Shown here one piece after another: positions 18,544-26,989 of a stretch of DNA of 64,000 bases. The position numbers were made by a program, and so were the translations under genes. The notes beneath the pieces were generated by a model. That model was not told the origin of the DNA. It ran no database searches and was given only the letters and a program-made list of their open reading frames with translations. The DNA lies in contig NZ_SPQZ01000001.1 of assembly GCF_004570845.1 (NCBI RefSeq), positions 744,001 to 808,000 on the forward strand. The letters are read 5' to 3'. Numbering within the stretch: position 1 is the first letter of the stretch; the number at the start of each line of letters is the position of its first letter. The DNA is from Orlajensenia leifsoniae (GTDB lineage Bacteria; Actinomycetota; Actinomycetes; Actinomycetales; Microbacteriaceae).

Positions 18544-19010
18544 GCCTCCACCTCGACTCCCCCGCTGCGCTGACGGATGCTGTCGGCTCGACCCTCGGAC
18601 CCGGCGACTGGTTCACCATCGACCAGCGCCGCATCGAGGCGTTCGCGGATGCGACGGACGACCACCAGTGGATCCACGTCGACGTCGAGCGCGCCGCAGC
18701 CGGACCGTTCGGCGCGCCGATCGCGCACGGCTTCCTCACCCTCTCGCTGCTCACGGCGCTCGCCTCGCCGCTGCTCGAGGTCGACGGCGTGGCGATGGGC
18801 GTCAACTACGGGTTCGAGAAGGTGCGGTTCCTGCAGCCGGTGCAGGCCGGATCGCGGGTGCGCGCGGTGGGCACCATCGCTTCCGCCGAGGTGACGGGGT
18901 CGGGTGTGCGCGTGGTGCAGGATCTGACGATCGAGATCGACGGTTCGGAGCGCCCGGCGCTCGTGGCCCAGTGGGTGACGCTGCTGGTGCCGAGCACTCC
19001 CGCCCGCTGA
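18540..19010 (+). CDS. MaoC-family (R)-specific enoyl-CoA hydratase
   Basis: 156 residues, one hot-dog fold. The hydratase motif is present: FADATDDHQWIHVD, with the Asp-His pair, then AHGFLTLSL. It hydrates trans-2-enoyl-CoA to (R)-3-hydroxyacyl-CoA. Its ATG overlaps the SDR stop as ATGA, implying translational coupling and consecutive reaction steps. It ends 9 bp from the convergent thiolase. Confidence 0.92.
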   Translation: MSLHLDSPAALTDAVGSTLGPGDWFTIDQRRIEAFADATDDHQWIHVDVERAAAGPFGAPIAHGFLTLSLLTALASPLLEVDGVAMGVNYGFEKVRFLQPVQAGSRVRAVGTIASAEVTGSGVRVVQDLTIEIDGSERPALVAQWVTLLVPSTPAR

Positions 19011-19019
19011 GGAGAACCC

Positions 19020-20273
19020 CTAGAGGCGCTCGAGCACCAACGCCATGCCCTGGCCACCGCCGACGCACATCGTCTCGAGTCCGTAGCGGCCTCCCGTGGC
19101 GGCGAGGCCGTTGATGAGTGTCGAGGTGATGCGGGCTCCGGTCATGCCGAACGGATGCCCCACGGCGATCGCCCCGCCGTGCACGTTGAGCTTCTCGGGA
19201 TCGATGCCGAGCTCGCGCGCCGACGGGATGACCTGCGCGGCGAAGGCCTCGTTGATCTCGACGAGGTCGATGTCGTCGATGCTCAGCCCGGCACGCGCCA
19301 GAGCGCGCCGCGACGACTCCACCGGCCCGAGTCCCATGATCTCGGGCGAGAGTCCGCTGACCCCGGTCGAGACGATGCGGGCGAGCGGCGTGAGTCCGAG
19401 TTCGTCGACCACGCGGTCGCTCACGATGACCACGGCGGCGGCTCCGTCGTTGAGCGGGCAGCAGTTGCCCGCCGTCACGGTGCCGTCGGGGCGGAAGACA
19501 GGGTCGAGCCCGGCGAGGGCCTCGAGGGTGACGCCGGGTCGAGGACCGTCATCCGTCGACACGACAGTGCCGTCGGCGAGGGTGACCGGAGTGATGTCGC
19601 GAGCCCAGAATCCCGATGCCAGCGCGGCCTCGGCACGCTGCTGACTGCGGGCGGCGAACGCGTCCTGCTCCTCACGGGTGACGCCGCGCAGCTCGGCCAC
19701 GTTCTCGGCGGTCTGGCCCATCGCGATGTAGGCGTCGGGCAGGAGGCCGTCTACACGAGGATCGTGCCACGGACGCAGGGCCCGGGCAGCGGCGGCAGCA
19801 TCCGGAGCCCCTGAACCGGCCCGGGCCTCCGTGCGCGCCAAGGCGTCGTCGAACAACTCGTTGGTGAGCTTCTCGCCCGGGATGTAGTCGCTCGAGCCGC
19901 GCATCGCGTGGCTGACGGACTCGACGCCGGCGGAGACGAAGATGTCGCCCTCTCCGGCCTTGATGGCGTGGAAGGCCATGCGCGTGGTCTGCAGGCTCGA
20001 TGAGCAGTAGCGGTTCACCGTGGTGCCGGGCACCTCGTCGAGGCCGAGCAGCACGGCCACGATGCGGGCCATGTTCATGCCCTGCTCACCGCCCGGCATG
20101 CCGCATCCGAGCATCAGGTCGTCGATGCGACCGGGATCGAGCGCGGGAACCGAGGCGAGGGCGGCCCGGACCATCTGCACCGTCAGGTCGTCGGGCCGCA
20201 GGCTCGCCAGCGATCCCTTGCGGGCACGGCCGATGGGCGAGCGCGCCGTGGCGACGATGTAGGCCTCGCTCAT
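19020..20273 (-). CDS. Acetyl-CoA C-acyltransferase (thiolase)
   Basis: 417 residues, full-length thiolase. Cys90 in NRYCSSS is the acylated nucleophile; NEAFAAQV, GHPFGMTGAR (His) and CVGGGQGMAL (second Cys) complete the site. It would cleave 3-ketoacyl-CoA in the last beta-oxidation step. The start ATG 20273 overlaps the upstream acyl-CoA dehydrogenase stop (ATGA), so the two are translationally coupled. Confidence 0.94.
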   Translation of the reverse strand: MSEAYIVATARSPIGRARKGSLASLRPDDLTVQMVRAALASVPALDPGRIDDLMLGCGMPGGEQGMNMARIVAVLLGLDEVPGTTVNRYCSSSLQTTRMAFHAIKAGEGDIFVSAGVESVSHAMRGSSDYIPGEKLTNELFDDALARTEARAGSGAPDAAAAARALRPWHDPRVDGLLPDAYIAMGQTAENVAELRGVTREEQDAFAARSQQRAEAALASGFWARDITPVTLADGTVVSTDDGPRPGVTLEALAGLDPVFRPDGTVTAGNCCPLNDGAAAVVIVSDRVVDELGLTPLARIVSTGVSGLSPEIMGLGPVESSRRALARAGLSIDDIDLVEINEAFAAQVIPSARELGIDPEKLNVHGGAIAVGHPFGMTGARITSTLINGLAATGGRYGLETMCVGGGQGMALVLERL

Positions 20274-21544
20274 ACGAAGGCCGCGATTCCGGTGATGGAG
20301 CGGCCGACGATGAGGGTGTTCATGTCGTAGGTGCCCTCGAAGGTGTACACGGCCTCGGCGTCGGCGAAGTAGCGGGCGACGCCATGGTCGAGCTGGATGC
20401 CGTTGCCGCCCATGATCTCGCGACACCACCCGACGACCTCGCGCATCCGCGCGGTCGCGAAGGCCTTGGCCATGGCCGAGTGGTGGTCCTTCTGGATGCC
20501 GAGGTCCTGCATCTCGGAGACCCTCATGCAGAGCGCGATGCTCGCCGTGATGTTCGAGAGCGAGTTGGCGAGCTTCTCCTGCACCAGCTGGAACGAGGCG
20601 ATCGGCTTGCCGAACTGCTGGCGCTCCTTCGCGTAGGCGAGCGCGGCCTCGTAGGCACCAACGGCGACGCCGATCGCCTGCCAGGCGACCTCGGCACGGG
20701 TGAGGCGCAGGATGATCGCCACGTCGCGGAACGAGTTGATGTTCGCCAGGCGGTCGGACTCGGGCACCACGACGTCCTCGAGCACGATGTCGGCGTTCTC
20801 CACGCCGCGCAGCGACTGCTTGCGCTCGATCTTCGTGGCGGTGAAGCCCACGGCGGGCTGCCGCACGATGAACCCCTTCACCTGGTCGTCGGCCGTGTCG
20901 CGCGCCCAGATCACGACGATGTCGGCGAAGACGGCGTTGCCGATCCAGCGCTTCGAGCCGTTGAGCACCCATTCGTCACGGCTGCCGCCTGCCCCGTCAT
21001 CGACGGTGCGGCGCGTGGCCGTGGTCTCCAGTCCCTTGGCGGTGTCCGAGCCGTGGCCGGGCTCGGTGAGACCGAACGCGCCGATGACCTCGCCGCGGGC
21101 CATGGGCCGCATCCATTCCTCGCGCTGCTCAGCGGAGCCGCCGACGCCGATGGCGTTCATGGCCAGGCCGCTGTGCACGCCGATGAAGGTGGCCGTCGAC
21201 GGATCGGCCCGCGAGATCTCGAGGGCGACCCAGGCGCGGTAGACGGCGCTGTTCTCGAACTGACGCGTCTCGGGCCACGAGGCACCGAACAGGCCGAGCT
21301 CGGCGAAGCCGGGAATGAGGTGACGCGGGCTCTGCGCCTTCTCCCAGAGGTCGTCGGCATAGGGACGCACCTCCCGGTCGAGGAACTCGCGGATGGCGGC
21401 GACCGAACGCTGCTCCTCCGAGGTGAGCTGCTGCTGGAACGAGTAGAAGTCGACATCGAGCACGTCGGCCTCCTCGAACTGCTGCAGGTCCGTCCGGCCG
21501 GAGCCGGCCTGTGCGGTGTCGGTGTGCCCGCTGGTGAGCGTCAT
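20270..21544 (-). CDS. Acyl-CoA dehydrogenase (glutaryl-CoA dehydrogenase-like)
   Basis: 424 residues. FAD-binding and substrate segments are intact: FGLTEPGHGSDT, GSKRWIGNA and, at the C-terminus, YTFEGTYDMNTLIVGRSITG, whose Glu aligns with the catalytic base of glutaryl-CoA-type dehydrogenases. No arginine typical of glutaryl binding could be confirmed by eye, so the chain type stays open. GGAGA before ATG 21544 favours this start over an upstream one. First gene of the dehydrogenase-thiolase pair, divergent from a TetR gene across a palindrome. Confidence 0.92.
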   Translation of the reverse strand: MTLTSGHTDTAQAGSGRTDLQQFEEADVLDVDFYSFQQQLTSEEQRSVAAIREFLDREVRPYADDLWEKAQSPRHLIPGFAELGLFGASWPETRQFENSAVYRAWVALEISRADPSTATFIGVHSGLAMNAIGVGGSAEQREEWMRPMARGEVIGAFGLTEPGHGSDTAKGLETTATRRTVDDGAGGSRDEWVLNGSKRWIGNAVFADIVVIWARDTADDQVKGFIVRQPAVGFTATKIERKQSLRGVENADIVLEDVVVPESDRLANINSFRDVAIILRLTRAEVAWQAIGVAVGAYEAALAYAKERQQFGKPIASFQLVQEKLANSLSNITASIALCMRVSEMQDLGIQKDHHSAMAKAFATARMREVVGWCREIMGGNGIQLDHGVARYFADAEAVYTFEGTYDMNTLIVGRSITGIAAFV

Positions 21545-21602
21545 CGCATCTCCATTCGTCGTGCCGTCTCGCGGCATCCGTTCATCGGTGAACAACCGTA
21601 GT

Positions 21603-21628
21603 ATGCATCATTTTGCAGAATGTTGCAT
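21603..21628. promoter_or_regulatory. Inverted repeat, candidate operator of the TetR regulator at 21682
   Basis: ATGCATCATT-N6-AATGTTGCAT, nine of ten base pairs matching, in the 137-bp spacer between the acyl-CoA dehydrogenase (minus) and TetR gene (plus). It differs from the CATACCG-type operator, so a second regulator is implied. Confidence 0.65.
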
Positions 21629-21681
21629 GGGAGTTCCGGATGCAGGCCCCGAAGCCCGGTGCGCGGGGTAGAGTTCCGCAC

Positions 21682-22344
21682 ATGCCGACGACGACAGCAC
21701 CCCCGACCACCGCGGTGAGCATCGCCACGGTGGGCCTCGCCGTGGCGCCGTCCTGGCTGTCGGATCGCCTCCACTCGACCGACGGCGCCGCACACACGGA
21801 CGCCCAACGGGCCTTCACCCTCGCCCGGGAGACCTTCATCAGCGGCAAGCGCATCGACATGACCGCGCTCGCCACGGCGCTCGGCGTCGACCGCACCTCG
21901 CTCTTCCGCTGGGTGGGCAATCGCGACGCGCTCCTGTCGGAGGTGCTCTGGTCTCTCGCCATCCCGACCCTCGTGCTGGCCGAGCAGGCGGCCGAGGGCC
22001 AGCAGGGTGCCGAGCGGGTCGCGACACTGCTCACCCATTTCGTCGACGACCTGATCAAGGCTCCCTACTTCCGGCAGTTCCTGCAGCGGGAACCGGCGCG
22101 CGCCCTCCGCCTGCTGACGACGAAGGAGAGCGAGATCCAACGTCGCTACGTGGCCACGGCCGAATGGATCGTGCGCCACGAGCTCGGCGACCAGCCCCTC
22201 GGCGGAGCCATCGACCCGGCCTCGCTCGCGTACCTCCTGGTGCGCACCTCGGAGTCGTTCACCTACGCCGACCTCATCGCCGGCGACAGCCCGAGCACGG
22301 CGCGGGCTCGCGTGGCGTTCCGCTTCCTCCTGCGGGTGAGCTGA
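21682..22344 (+). CDS. TetR-family regulator (QsdR-like)
   Basis: 220 residues. The helix-turn-helix lies unusually late, about 45-75 (GKRIDMTALATALGVDRTSLFRWVGNRD), after a 30-residue N-terminal extension, as in QsdR-type TetR proteins. The C-terminal ligand domain is all-helical. It is divergent from the acyl-CoA dehydrogenase-thiolase pair and 3 bp ahead of a thioesterase gene, so it probably controls all three through the palindrome at 21603-21628. The ligand is likely an acyl-CoA or acid (inference). Confidence 0.88.
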   Translation: MPTTTAPPTTAVSIATVGLAVAPSWLSDRLHSTDGAAHTDAQRAFTLARETFISGKRIDMTALATALGVDRTSLFRWVGNRDALLSEVLWSLAIPTLVLAEQAAEGQQGAERVATLLTHFVDDLIKAPYFRQFLQREPARALRLLTTKESEIQRRYVATAEWIVRHELGDQPLGGAIDPASLAYLLVRTSESFTYADLIAGDSPSTARARVAFRFLLRVS

Positions 22345-22347
22345 CGG

Positions 22348-22773
22348 ATGCCGCACTCCACGTCCACTCCCGCGTACAGGGTCCGGTCTCCGTTCGGCAC
22401 CCGCTGGAACGACAACGACCAGTACGGCCACCTGAACAACACCGTCTACTACGAGGCCATGGACACGGCCATCAACGCCTGGATGATGGCCGGCGGAGGC
22501 CTCGATCCGCAGGGTTCGGCCATCGCGCTGTGCGCCTCGTCGTCGTGCGAGTTCGCGGCGTCGGCTTCGTTCCCCGAGCCGCTCGAGGTGGGCATCGGGA
22601 TCGAGCGCCTGGGAACGTCGAGCATCACCTGGGCGCTCGGCATCCTGCGGGCCGGTGAAGGCGAGCCGATCGCGACCGGACGCTTCGTGCACGTGTTCGT
22701 CGACGCTGACACGCGTCGGCCGACGCCGATCCCGGCGGGGATCCGGGCGGCGGTGGAGGCCCAGCTGGTCTGA
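22348..22773 (+). CDS. Acyl-CoA thioesterase, 4HBT-type hot-dog fold
   Basis: 141 residues. RWNDNDQYGHLNNTVYYEAMD is the 4-hydroxybenzoyl-CoA thioesterase/YbgC-like signature with its Asp. The start follows the TetR stop by 3 bp, so it is translated from the regulator's transcript. It would release a free acid from an acyl-CoA, perhaps as an overflow valve of the adjacent pathway. Confidence 0.9.
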   Translation: MPHSTSTPAYRVRSPFGTRWNDNDQYGHLNNTVYYEAMDTAINAWMMAGGGLDPQGSAIALCASSSCEFAASASFPEPLEVGIGIERLGTSSITWALGILRAGEGEPIATGRFVHVFVDADTRRPTPIPAGIRAAVEAQLV

Positions 22774-22792
22774 GCCCCTCTCATACTCGCAA

Positions 22793-22812
22793 CATACCGA
22801 CCACGCGGTATG
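22793..22812. promoter_or_regulatory. TetR-type operator, site 2
   Basis: Perfect inverted repeat CATACCG-N6-CGGTATG, 45 bp before the kinase start. Its right arm overlaps TATGCT, a plausible -10 hexamer, so binding would repress the kinase-dehydrogenase-ligase operon. Confidence 0.8.
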
Positions 22813-22856
22813 CTAGTTTTCGAGAGCGCATCGATGCGCACGAAAGGTGGTCGAGG

Positions 22857-23963
22857 ATGACCGACTCCCCCGCGACGCCGGACAGCGCACCGCCCGGCGC
22901 GGTGCCCGGTGCCGTGCCCGGTGCCGCGCCCGGCCTCGACGTCGCAGGTCTCGAGGCGTGGTTGGGCGAGGCGCATCCGCGGCTCGCAGCCGGGTCCCTC
23001 ACCGCCCGGCTCATCACCGGAGGCAAGAGCAACCTCACCTATCGCATCGACGGCGCGCGCATCCCGCTCGTGCTGCGCCGCCCGCCGCTCGGCCACGTGC
23101 TCGCGACGGCTCACGACATGGCCCGCGAGCACCGGGTCATCTCCGCACTGACCGGCAGCGCGGTTCCGGTGCCGCCGACTGTCGCCATCGTCGACGACAC
23201 CGCGGACGCCAGGGTCACCGGCACCCCCTTCTTCGTCATGGAATTCGTCGAGGGCAGCGTGCTCGCCCGGCCCGAGCAGAACGCGGCATTCACTGCGGCA
23301 GGACTGCACCGGATCGGCATCGAGCTCGCGGAGGTTCTCGCCGAGCTGCACTCGATCGATCCGGCATCCGTGGGTCTCGACGACTTCGGCAGGGGAGCCG
23401 GCTACCTCGAGCGGCAGCTGCGCACCTGGCGGCGACAGCTCGACGCCTCGCGGTCGCGCGACACCCCGGCCCTCGACCGGCTGCAGGACGCCTTGGGCGA
23501 GCGGATGCCGGACAACCCGCGTTCCGGCCTCGTGCACGGCGACTACAGGCTCGACAACGCCATCGTCGCCGGCGACGGCGACGCGCCACGCGTCGCCGCC
23601 ATCCTCGACTGGGAGATGTCGACCATCGGCGACCCCCTCGTCGACCTCGGCGTCTTCGGCATGTACTGGAACATCGACGAGCTCACCGGCGGGCGCCTGT
23701 TCGACAGCGCCGTCGACCTCGCGGCGGGCTACCCCGACTTCGACGAACTGGTCGACGCCTACGCCGCCCGTGTCGGCCGGGCCGTCCCCGACCTCGGCTG
23801 GTATCGCGGATTCGCCGCCTACAAGCTCGCCGTGATCGCCGAGGGCATCCACTACCGCTACCAGCAGGGCGAGACCGTCGGTGCCGGCTTCGCCCACATC
23901 GGCGCCATGGTCGAGCCCCTCGCCACCGACGGCCTCGCCCGCCTAGCCCTCCGGAGGAACTGA
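22857..23963 (+). CDS. APH-like phosphotransferase (ACAD10/LvaA-type kinase)
   Basis: 368 residues. After a low-complexity Pro/Gly/Ala segment (about 10-28), the kinase fold shows GGKSNLTYRI, catalytic HGDYRLDN and the metal site LDWEMSTIGDPLVDLG. This branch is the stand-alone equivalent of the kinase domain of human ACAD10/ACAD11 and of LvaA, which phosphorylates the 4-hydroxyl of 4-hydroxyacyl-CoA. Its stop overlaps the ATG of an ACAD10/11-type dehydrogenase by one base, strengthening that reading. A LvaB-like small partner was not found. Confidence 0.9.
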   Translation: MTDSPATPDSAPPGAVPGAVPGAAPGLDVAGLEAWLGEAHPRLAAGSLTARLITGGKSNLTYRIDGARIPLVLRRPPLGHVLATAHDMAREHRVISALTGSAVPVPPTVAIVDDTADARVTGTPFFVMEFVEGSVLARPEQNAAFTAAGLHRIGIELAEVLAELHSIDPASVGLDDFGRGAGYLERQLRTWRRQLDASRSRDTPALDRLQDALGERMPDNPRSGLVHGDYRLDNAIVAGDGDAPRVAAILDWEMSTIGDPLVDLGVFGMYWNIDELTGGRLFDSAVDLAAGYPDFDELVDAYAARVGRAVPDLGWYRGFAAYKLAVIAEGIHYRYQQGETVGAGFAHIGAMVEPLATDGLARLALRRN

Positions 23964-25165
23964 TGGACTTCAGTCACGACGCCAGCACGCTCGAGCTCAT
24001 CGACAGGGTGCGCTCGTTCATCGACGAGCACGTGGTGCCGGCAGAGGCCGTGCTCACCGAACAGCTCGCGGCCGAGCCCGAAGCCTGGAGCCCACGCCCG
24101 ATCGTGCGGGAGCTGCAGCAGAGGGCCCGAGACGCCGGCCTGTGGAACCTGTTCCTCCCCGGCGAGCGCGGCGCCGGGCTCACCAACCTCCAGTACGCAC
24201 CCCTCGCCGAGCTCACGGGCTGGAGCCAGCGCCTGGCGCCGGCCGCGTTCAACTGCGCCGCTCCCGACACCGGCAACATGGAGGTGCTGAACGACTTCGG
24301 CACGCCCGAGCAGAAGGAGCGCTGGCTCGAGCCGCTGCTCGAGGCGCGCATCCGTTCGGCCTTCTGCATGACGGAGCCCGAGGTCGCGTCGAGCGATGCC
24401 ACCAACATCACCACCCGCATCCGTCGCGATGGCGACGACTACGTCATCGACGGTCGTAAGTGGTGGTCCACCGGCGCCATGAACCCCGAGGCCGCCATCT
24501 TCATCGTGATGGGGAAGACGGATGCCGAGGCCCCGCGTCACCGGCAGCAGTCGATGATCCTCGTGCCGCGCGACACCCCCGGCGTCGAGATCGTGCGCCC
24601 ACTCACGGTGTTCGGCTACGACGACCGCGACCACGGCGGGCACGCCGAGATCGCGTTCACCGACGTGCGCGTTCCGGCGACGAACCTCATCGGCGGCGAG
24701 GGCGACGGGTTCGCCATCGCACAGGCGCGGCTCGGACCCGGGCGCATCCACCACTGCATGCGCGCCATCGGGATGGCCGAGCACGCGCTGGCGCTGGTGC
24801 GCGAGCGCGCTGCGTCGCGCGTCGCGTTCGGACGACCGCTCACCGAGCAGGGCGTCGTGCGGGAGTGGGTGGCCGAGTCGCGCATCCAGATCGAGTCGTT
24901 GCGGCTGCTCGTGCTGAAGACCGCCTGGCTCATGGACACCGTGGGCAACCGCGAGGCCATGACCGAGATCCAGGCCATCAAGATCGCGGTGCCCCGGGCC
25001 GTTCAGCAGATCCTCGATCGGGCCATCCAGGTGTTCGGCGGAGCCGGGGTGAGCGACGACACCCCCCTGGCCGAGATGTTCGCAGGGTCCCGCGTGCTGC
25101 GCCTCGCCGACGGGCCCGACGAAGTGCACCTCTCGGCGCTCGGCAAGGCCGAGTTCCGCCGGTAA
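23963..25165 (+). CDS. Acyl-CoA dehydrogenase, ACAD10/ACAD11/LvaC type
   Basis: 400 residues. AFCMTEPEVASSDATNI and GRKWWSTGAMNP belong to the ACAD10/11 branch, as does the ending LADGPDEVHLSALGK in place of the usual Glu-base segment. In LvaC and ACAD11, this enzyme acts on the 4-phosphoacyl-CoA made by the partner kinase, losing phosphate and giving an enoyl-CoA that enters beta-oxidation. CCGGAGGAAC is a strong ribosome site; the start overlaps the kinase stop (TGATG). Confidence 0.9.
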   Translation: MDFSHDASTLELIDRVRSFIDEHVVPAEAVLTEQLAAEPEAWSPRPIVRELQQRARDAGLWNLFLPGERGAGLTNLQYAPLAELTGWSQRLAPAAFNCAAPDTGNMEVLNDFGTPEQKERWLEPLLEARIRSAFCMTEPEVASSDATNITTRIRRDGDDYVIDGRKWWSTGAMNPEAAIFIVMGKTDAEAPRHRQQSMILVPRDTPGVEIVRPLTVFGYDDRDHGGHAEIAFTDVRVPATNLIGGEGDGFAIAQARLGPGRIHHCMRAIGMAEHALALVRERAASRVAFGRPLTEQGVVREWVAESRIQIESLRLLVLKTAWLMDTVGNREAMTEIQAIKIAVPRAVQQILDRAIQVFGGAGVSDDTPLAEMFAGSRVLRLADGPDEVHLSALGKAEFRR

Positions 25166-25185
25166 CGCCACCCGAGCAACCCGCC

Positions 25186-25226
25186 GGTCGAGTAGCGCGC
25201 GACGCAGTCGCACGCGTATCGAGACC
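25186..25226. repeat. Intergenic palindromic repeat, GGTCGAGTAG...TATCGAGACC type (single unit)
   Basis: Starts GGTCGAGTAGCGCGCGACGC and ends CGCGTATCGAGACC, in the 86-bp gap between dehydrogenase and CoA ligase. A double copy occurs at 26850-26963. This repeat type is common between genes in Microbacteriaceae. Confidence 0.8.
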
Positions 25227-25231
25227 ACACC

Positions 25232-25249
25232 ATGATCGAAGGAGATCAT
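25232..25249 (+). promoter_or_regulatory. Hairpin enclosing the ribosome binding site of the CoA ligase
   Basis: ATGATC-GAAGGA-GATCAT forms a 6-bp stem whose loop presents AAGGA, 2 bp before ATG 25252. It could tune translation within the operon. The repeat is seen; its effect is inferred. Confidence 0.45.
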
Positions 25250-25251
25250 CA

Positions 25252-26859
25252 ATGACCCACACCCCCGACCCCGCGATCGACGGCGACGGATTCGGCACCC
25301 TCTCGGTGGCGAGCATCCTGGCCGAGTCGGCCCACCGCACCCCCGACCGCCCGGCCGTGCACTTCCTCGGCCACACGATCAGTTATGGCGCGCTCTGGGA
25401 CCAGACCCGCGCCTACGCCGGCGCCCTGCAGGCTCGCGGCATCGGGCGCGGCGATCGCGTGGCCATGCTGGTTCCGAACGTGCCCGACTTCGCCCGGGTC
25501 TACTACGCGGTGCTCTCGCTCGGAGCCGTCGTGGTGCCCGTGCACCTGCTCTTCAAGGCCGAGGAGATCGGCTACGTGCTGCGCGACAGCGGGGCCGACC
25601 TGCTCGTGGCTGCAGCGCCGCTTCTCGCCGAAGCCGTGCCCGCTGCGCGCGAGGCCGGGGTCCCTCTCGTCACCGTGCTGGCGCCCGCGGGAACTCCGGG
25701 CGCCGACGGGACGGAGCTGCCGCGACTCGAGGCCGAGGCATCCGTCGCCGCTCCGATCGTGCGTCACGTGTCGGTCCGGCCGACGGATGCCGCCACCATC
25801 CTCTACACGAGCGGCACGACGGGCACGCCCAAGGGCGCCGTGGGCTCGCACCTCGCCATCGTCGAGCAGGTGCACTGCGCGCTCATCGACGCCTTCGACA
25901 TGACGCCCGACGACGTGATCTTCGGCGGCCTGCCGCTGTTCCACACCTTCGGGCAGACCGCCGTGATGAACGTGGCCTTCCGGCGCGGGGCCTCCGTCAT
26001 CCTGCTGCCGAAGTTCGACGCCGACCAGGCGCTCGAACTGCTCGTGGCGCATGGTGCCACGGTGTTCACGGCCGTGCCGACGATGTTCGTGGGCATGATC
26101 GAGGCCGCCCGCCGAACGGAGGTGCGGCCTCCGCTGCGCTACGCCGTCTCGGGTGGCGCAGCGCTGCCTGTCGCCGTGCTCGAGGCCTTCGCCGCGGAGT
26201 ACGGCGCGCAGGTGCACGAGGGCTACGGCCTCACCGAGACCTCCCCGACGGTGTCGTTCAACACGGTGTTCGAGCCGATCAGGCCCGGCACCGTGGGGCG
26301 GCCGTACTGGGGAATCGACGTGGCCATCGCCGAGGCCGAGGTGGAGGGCCGCATCGAGTTCTCGCCCGATGGCGAGCTCGGCGAGATCGTGGTGCGCGGC
26401 CACAACCTGTTCAAGGGCTACCTCGGGCGGGCGGATGCCTCTGCCGACGCCGTGGTCGACGGCTGGTTCCGCACCGGAGACCTGGGAACGTACGCCGAGG
26501 GAATCGTGACGATCGTCGACCGCAAGAAGGACATGATCGTGCGGAACGGCTACAACGTGTACCCGACCGAGGTGGAGGCCGTGATCGTGCGGCATCCGTC
26601 GGTGGCGCAGGCGGCGGTGTTCGGACTCCCGGATGCCACGCACGGCCAGGAGGTGCACGTCGCCGTGGTCGCCCTCGATGGCCACGAGGTCGACGCCGGG
26701 GAGATCGTGGCGTTCACGAAGGAGCGCATCGCGGCGTACAAGTACCCGCGTGTGGTGCACCTCGTCGACGCCCTGCCCCTGGGCGGCAGCGGCAAGGTGC
26801 TGAAGCGGGAGCTTGCGGCGAGGTTCGCGGCGGTCGACGCGCTGTCGCCGGTCGAGTAG
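25252..26859 (+). CDS. Acyl-CoA ligase (AMP-forming; LvaE-like)
   Basis: 535 residues. P-loop ILYTSGTTGTPKGA, GYGLTETSP, GDLG and the C-terminal GSGKVLKRE lysine are all present, so it should be active. It activates a carboxylic acid to its CoA ester. Third gene of the kinase-dehydrogenase-ligase operon, where LvaE occupies the equivalent role in the levulinate pathway. The last codons (PVE and the TAG stop) are written by the start of the intergenic repeat at 26850, so the natural C-terminus may have been altered by the repeat's insertion. Confidence 0.93.
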   Translation: MTHTPDPAIDGDGFGTLSVASILAESAHRTPDRPAVHFLGHTISYGALWDQTRAYAGALQARGIGRGDRVAMLVPNVPDFARVYYAVLSLGAVVVPVHLLFKAEEIGYVLRDSGADLLVAAAPLLAEAVPAAREAGVPLVTVLAPAGTPGADGTELPRLEAEASVAAPIVRHVSVRPTDAATILYTSGTTGTPKGAVGSHLAIVEQVHCALIDAFDMTPDDVIFGGLPLFHTFGQTAVMNVAFRRGASVILLPKFDADQALELLVAHGATVFTAVPTMFVGMIEAARRTEVRPPLRYAVSGGAALPVAVLEAFAAEYGAQVHEGYGLTETSPTVSFNTVFEPIRPGTVGRPYWGIDVAIAEAEVEGRIEFSPDGELGEIVVRGHNLFKGYLGRADASADAVVDGWFRTGDLGTYAEGIVTIVDRKKDMIVRNGYNVYPTEVEAVIVRHPSVAQAAVFGLPDATHGQEVHVAVVALDGHEVDAGEIVAFTKERIAAYKYPRVVHLVDALPLGGSGKVLKRELAARFAAVDALSPVE

Positions 26860-26963
26860 GCCGCGAGCGCAGCGAGCAGCCGTATCGAGACCACCACCCG
26901 GCGGAGCGCCGGGTTCGGGTGATCTCGATACGTGTCCTCGCTGCGCTCGGGCACTACTCGATC
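26850..26963. repeat. Double copy of the GGTCGAGTAG...TATCGAGACC palindrome (inverted pair)
   Basis: The left arm starts GGTCGAGTAG (26850-26859, containing the ligase stop codon) and includes GTATCGAGACC. The right arm is its inverted copy, ending CTACTCGATC at 26963. Between them ACCCGGCG-GAG-CGCCGGGT (26896-26914) makes an 8-bp stem. The whole element could fold into one long hairpin. Confidence 0.8.
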
Positions 26964-26989
26964 AGCGGAGCGGCGGCACACGCACGCGA

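Noticed and set aside
24460-25251. Upstream extension of the CoA ligase frame into the acyl-CoA dehydrogenase gene
   Set aside because: The frame is open by chance; AAGGAG and family alignment place the start at 25252.
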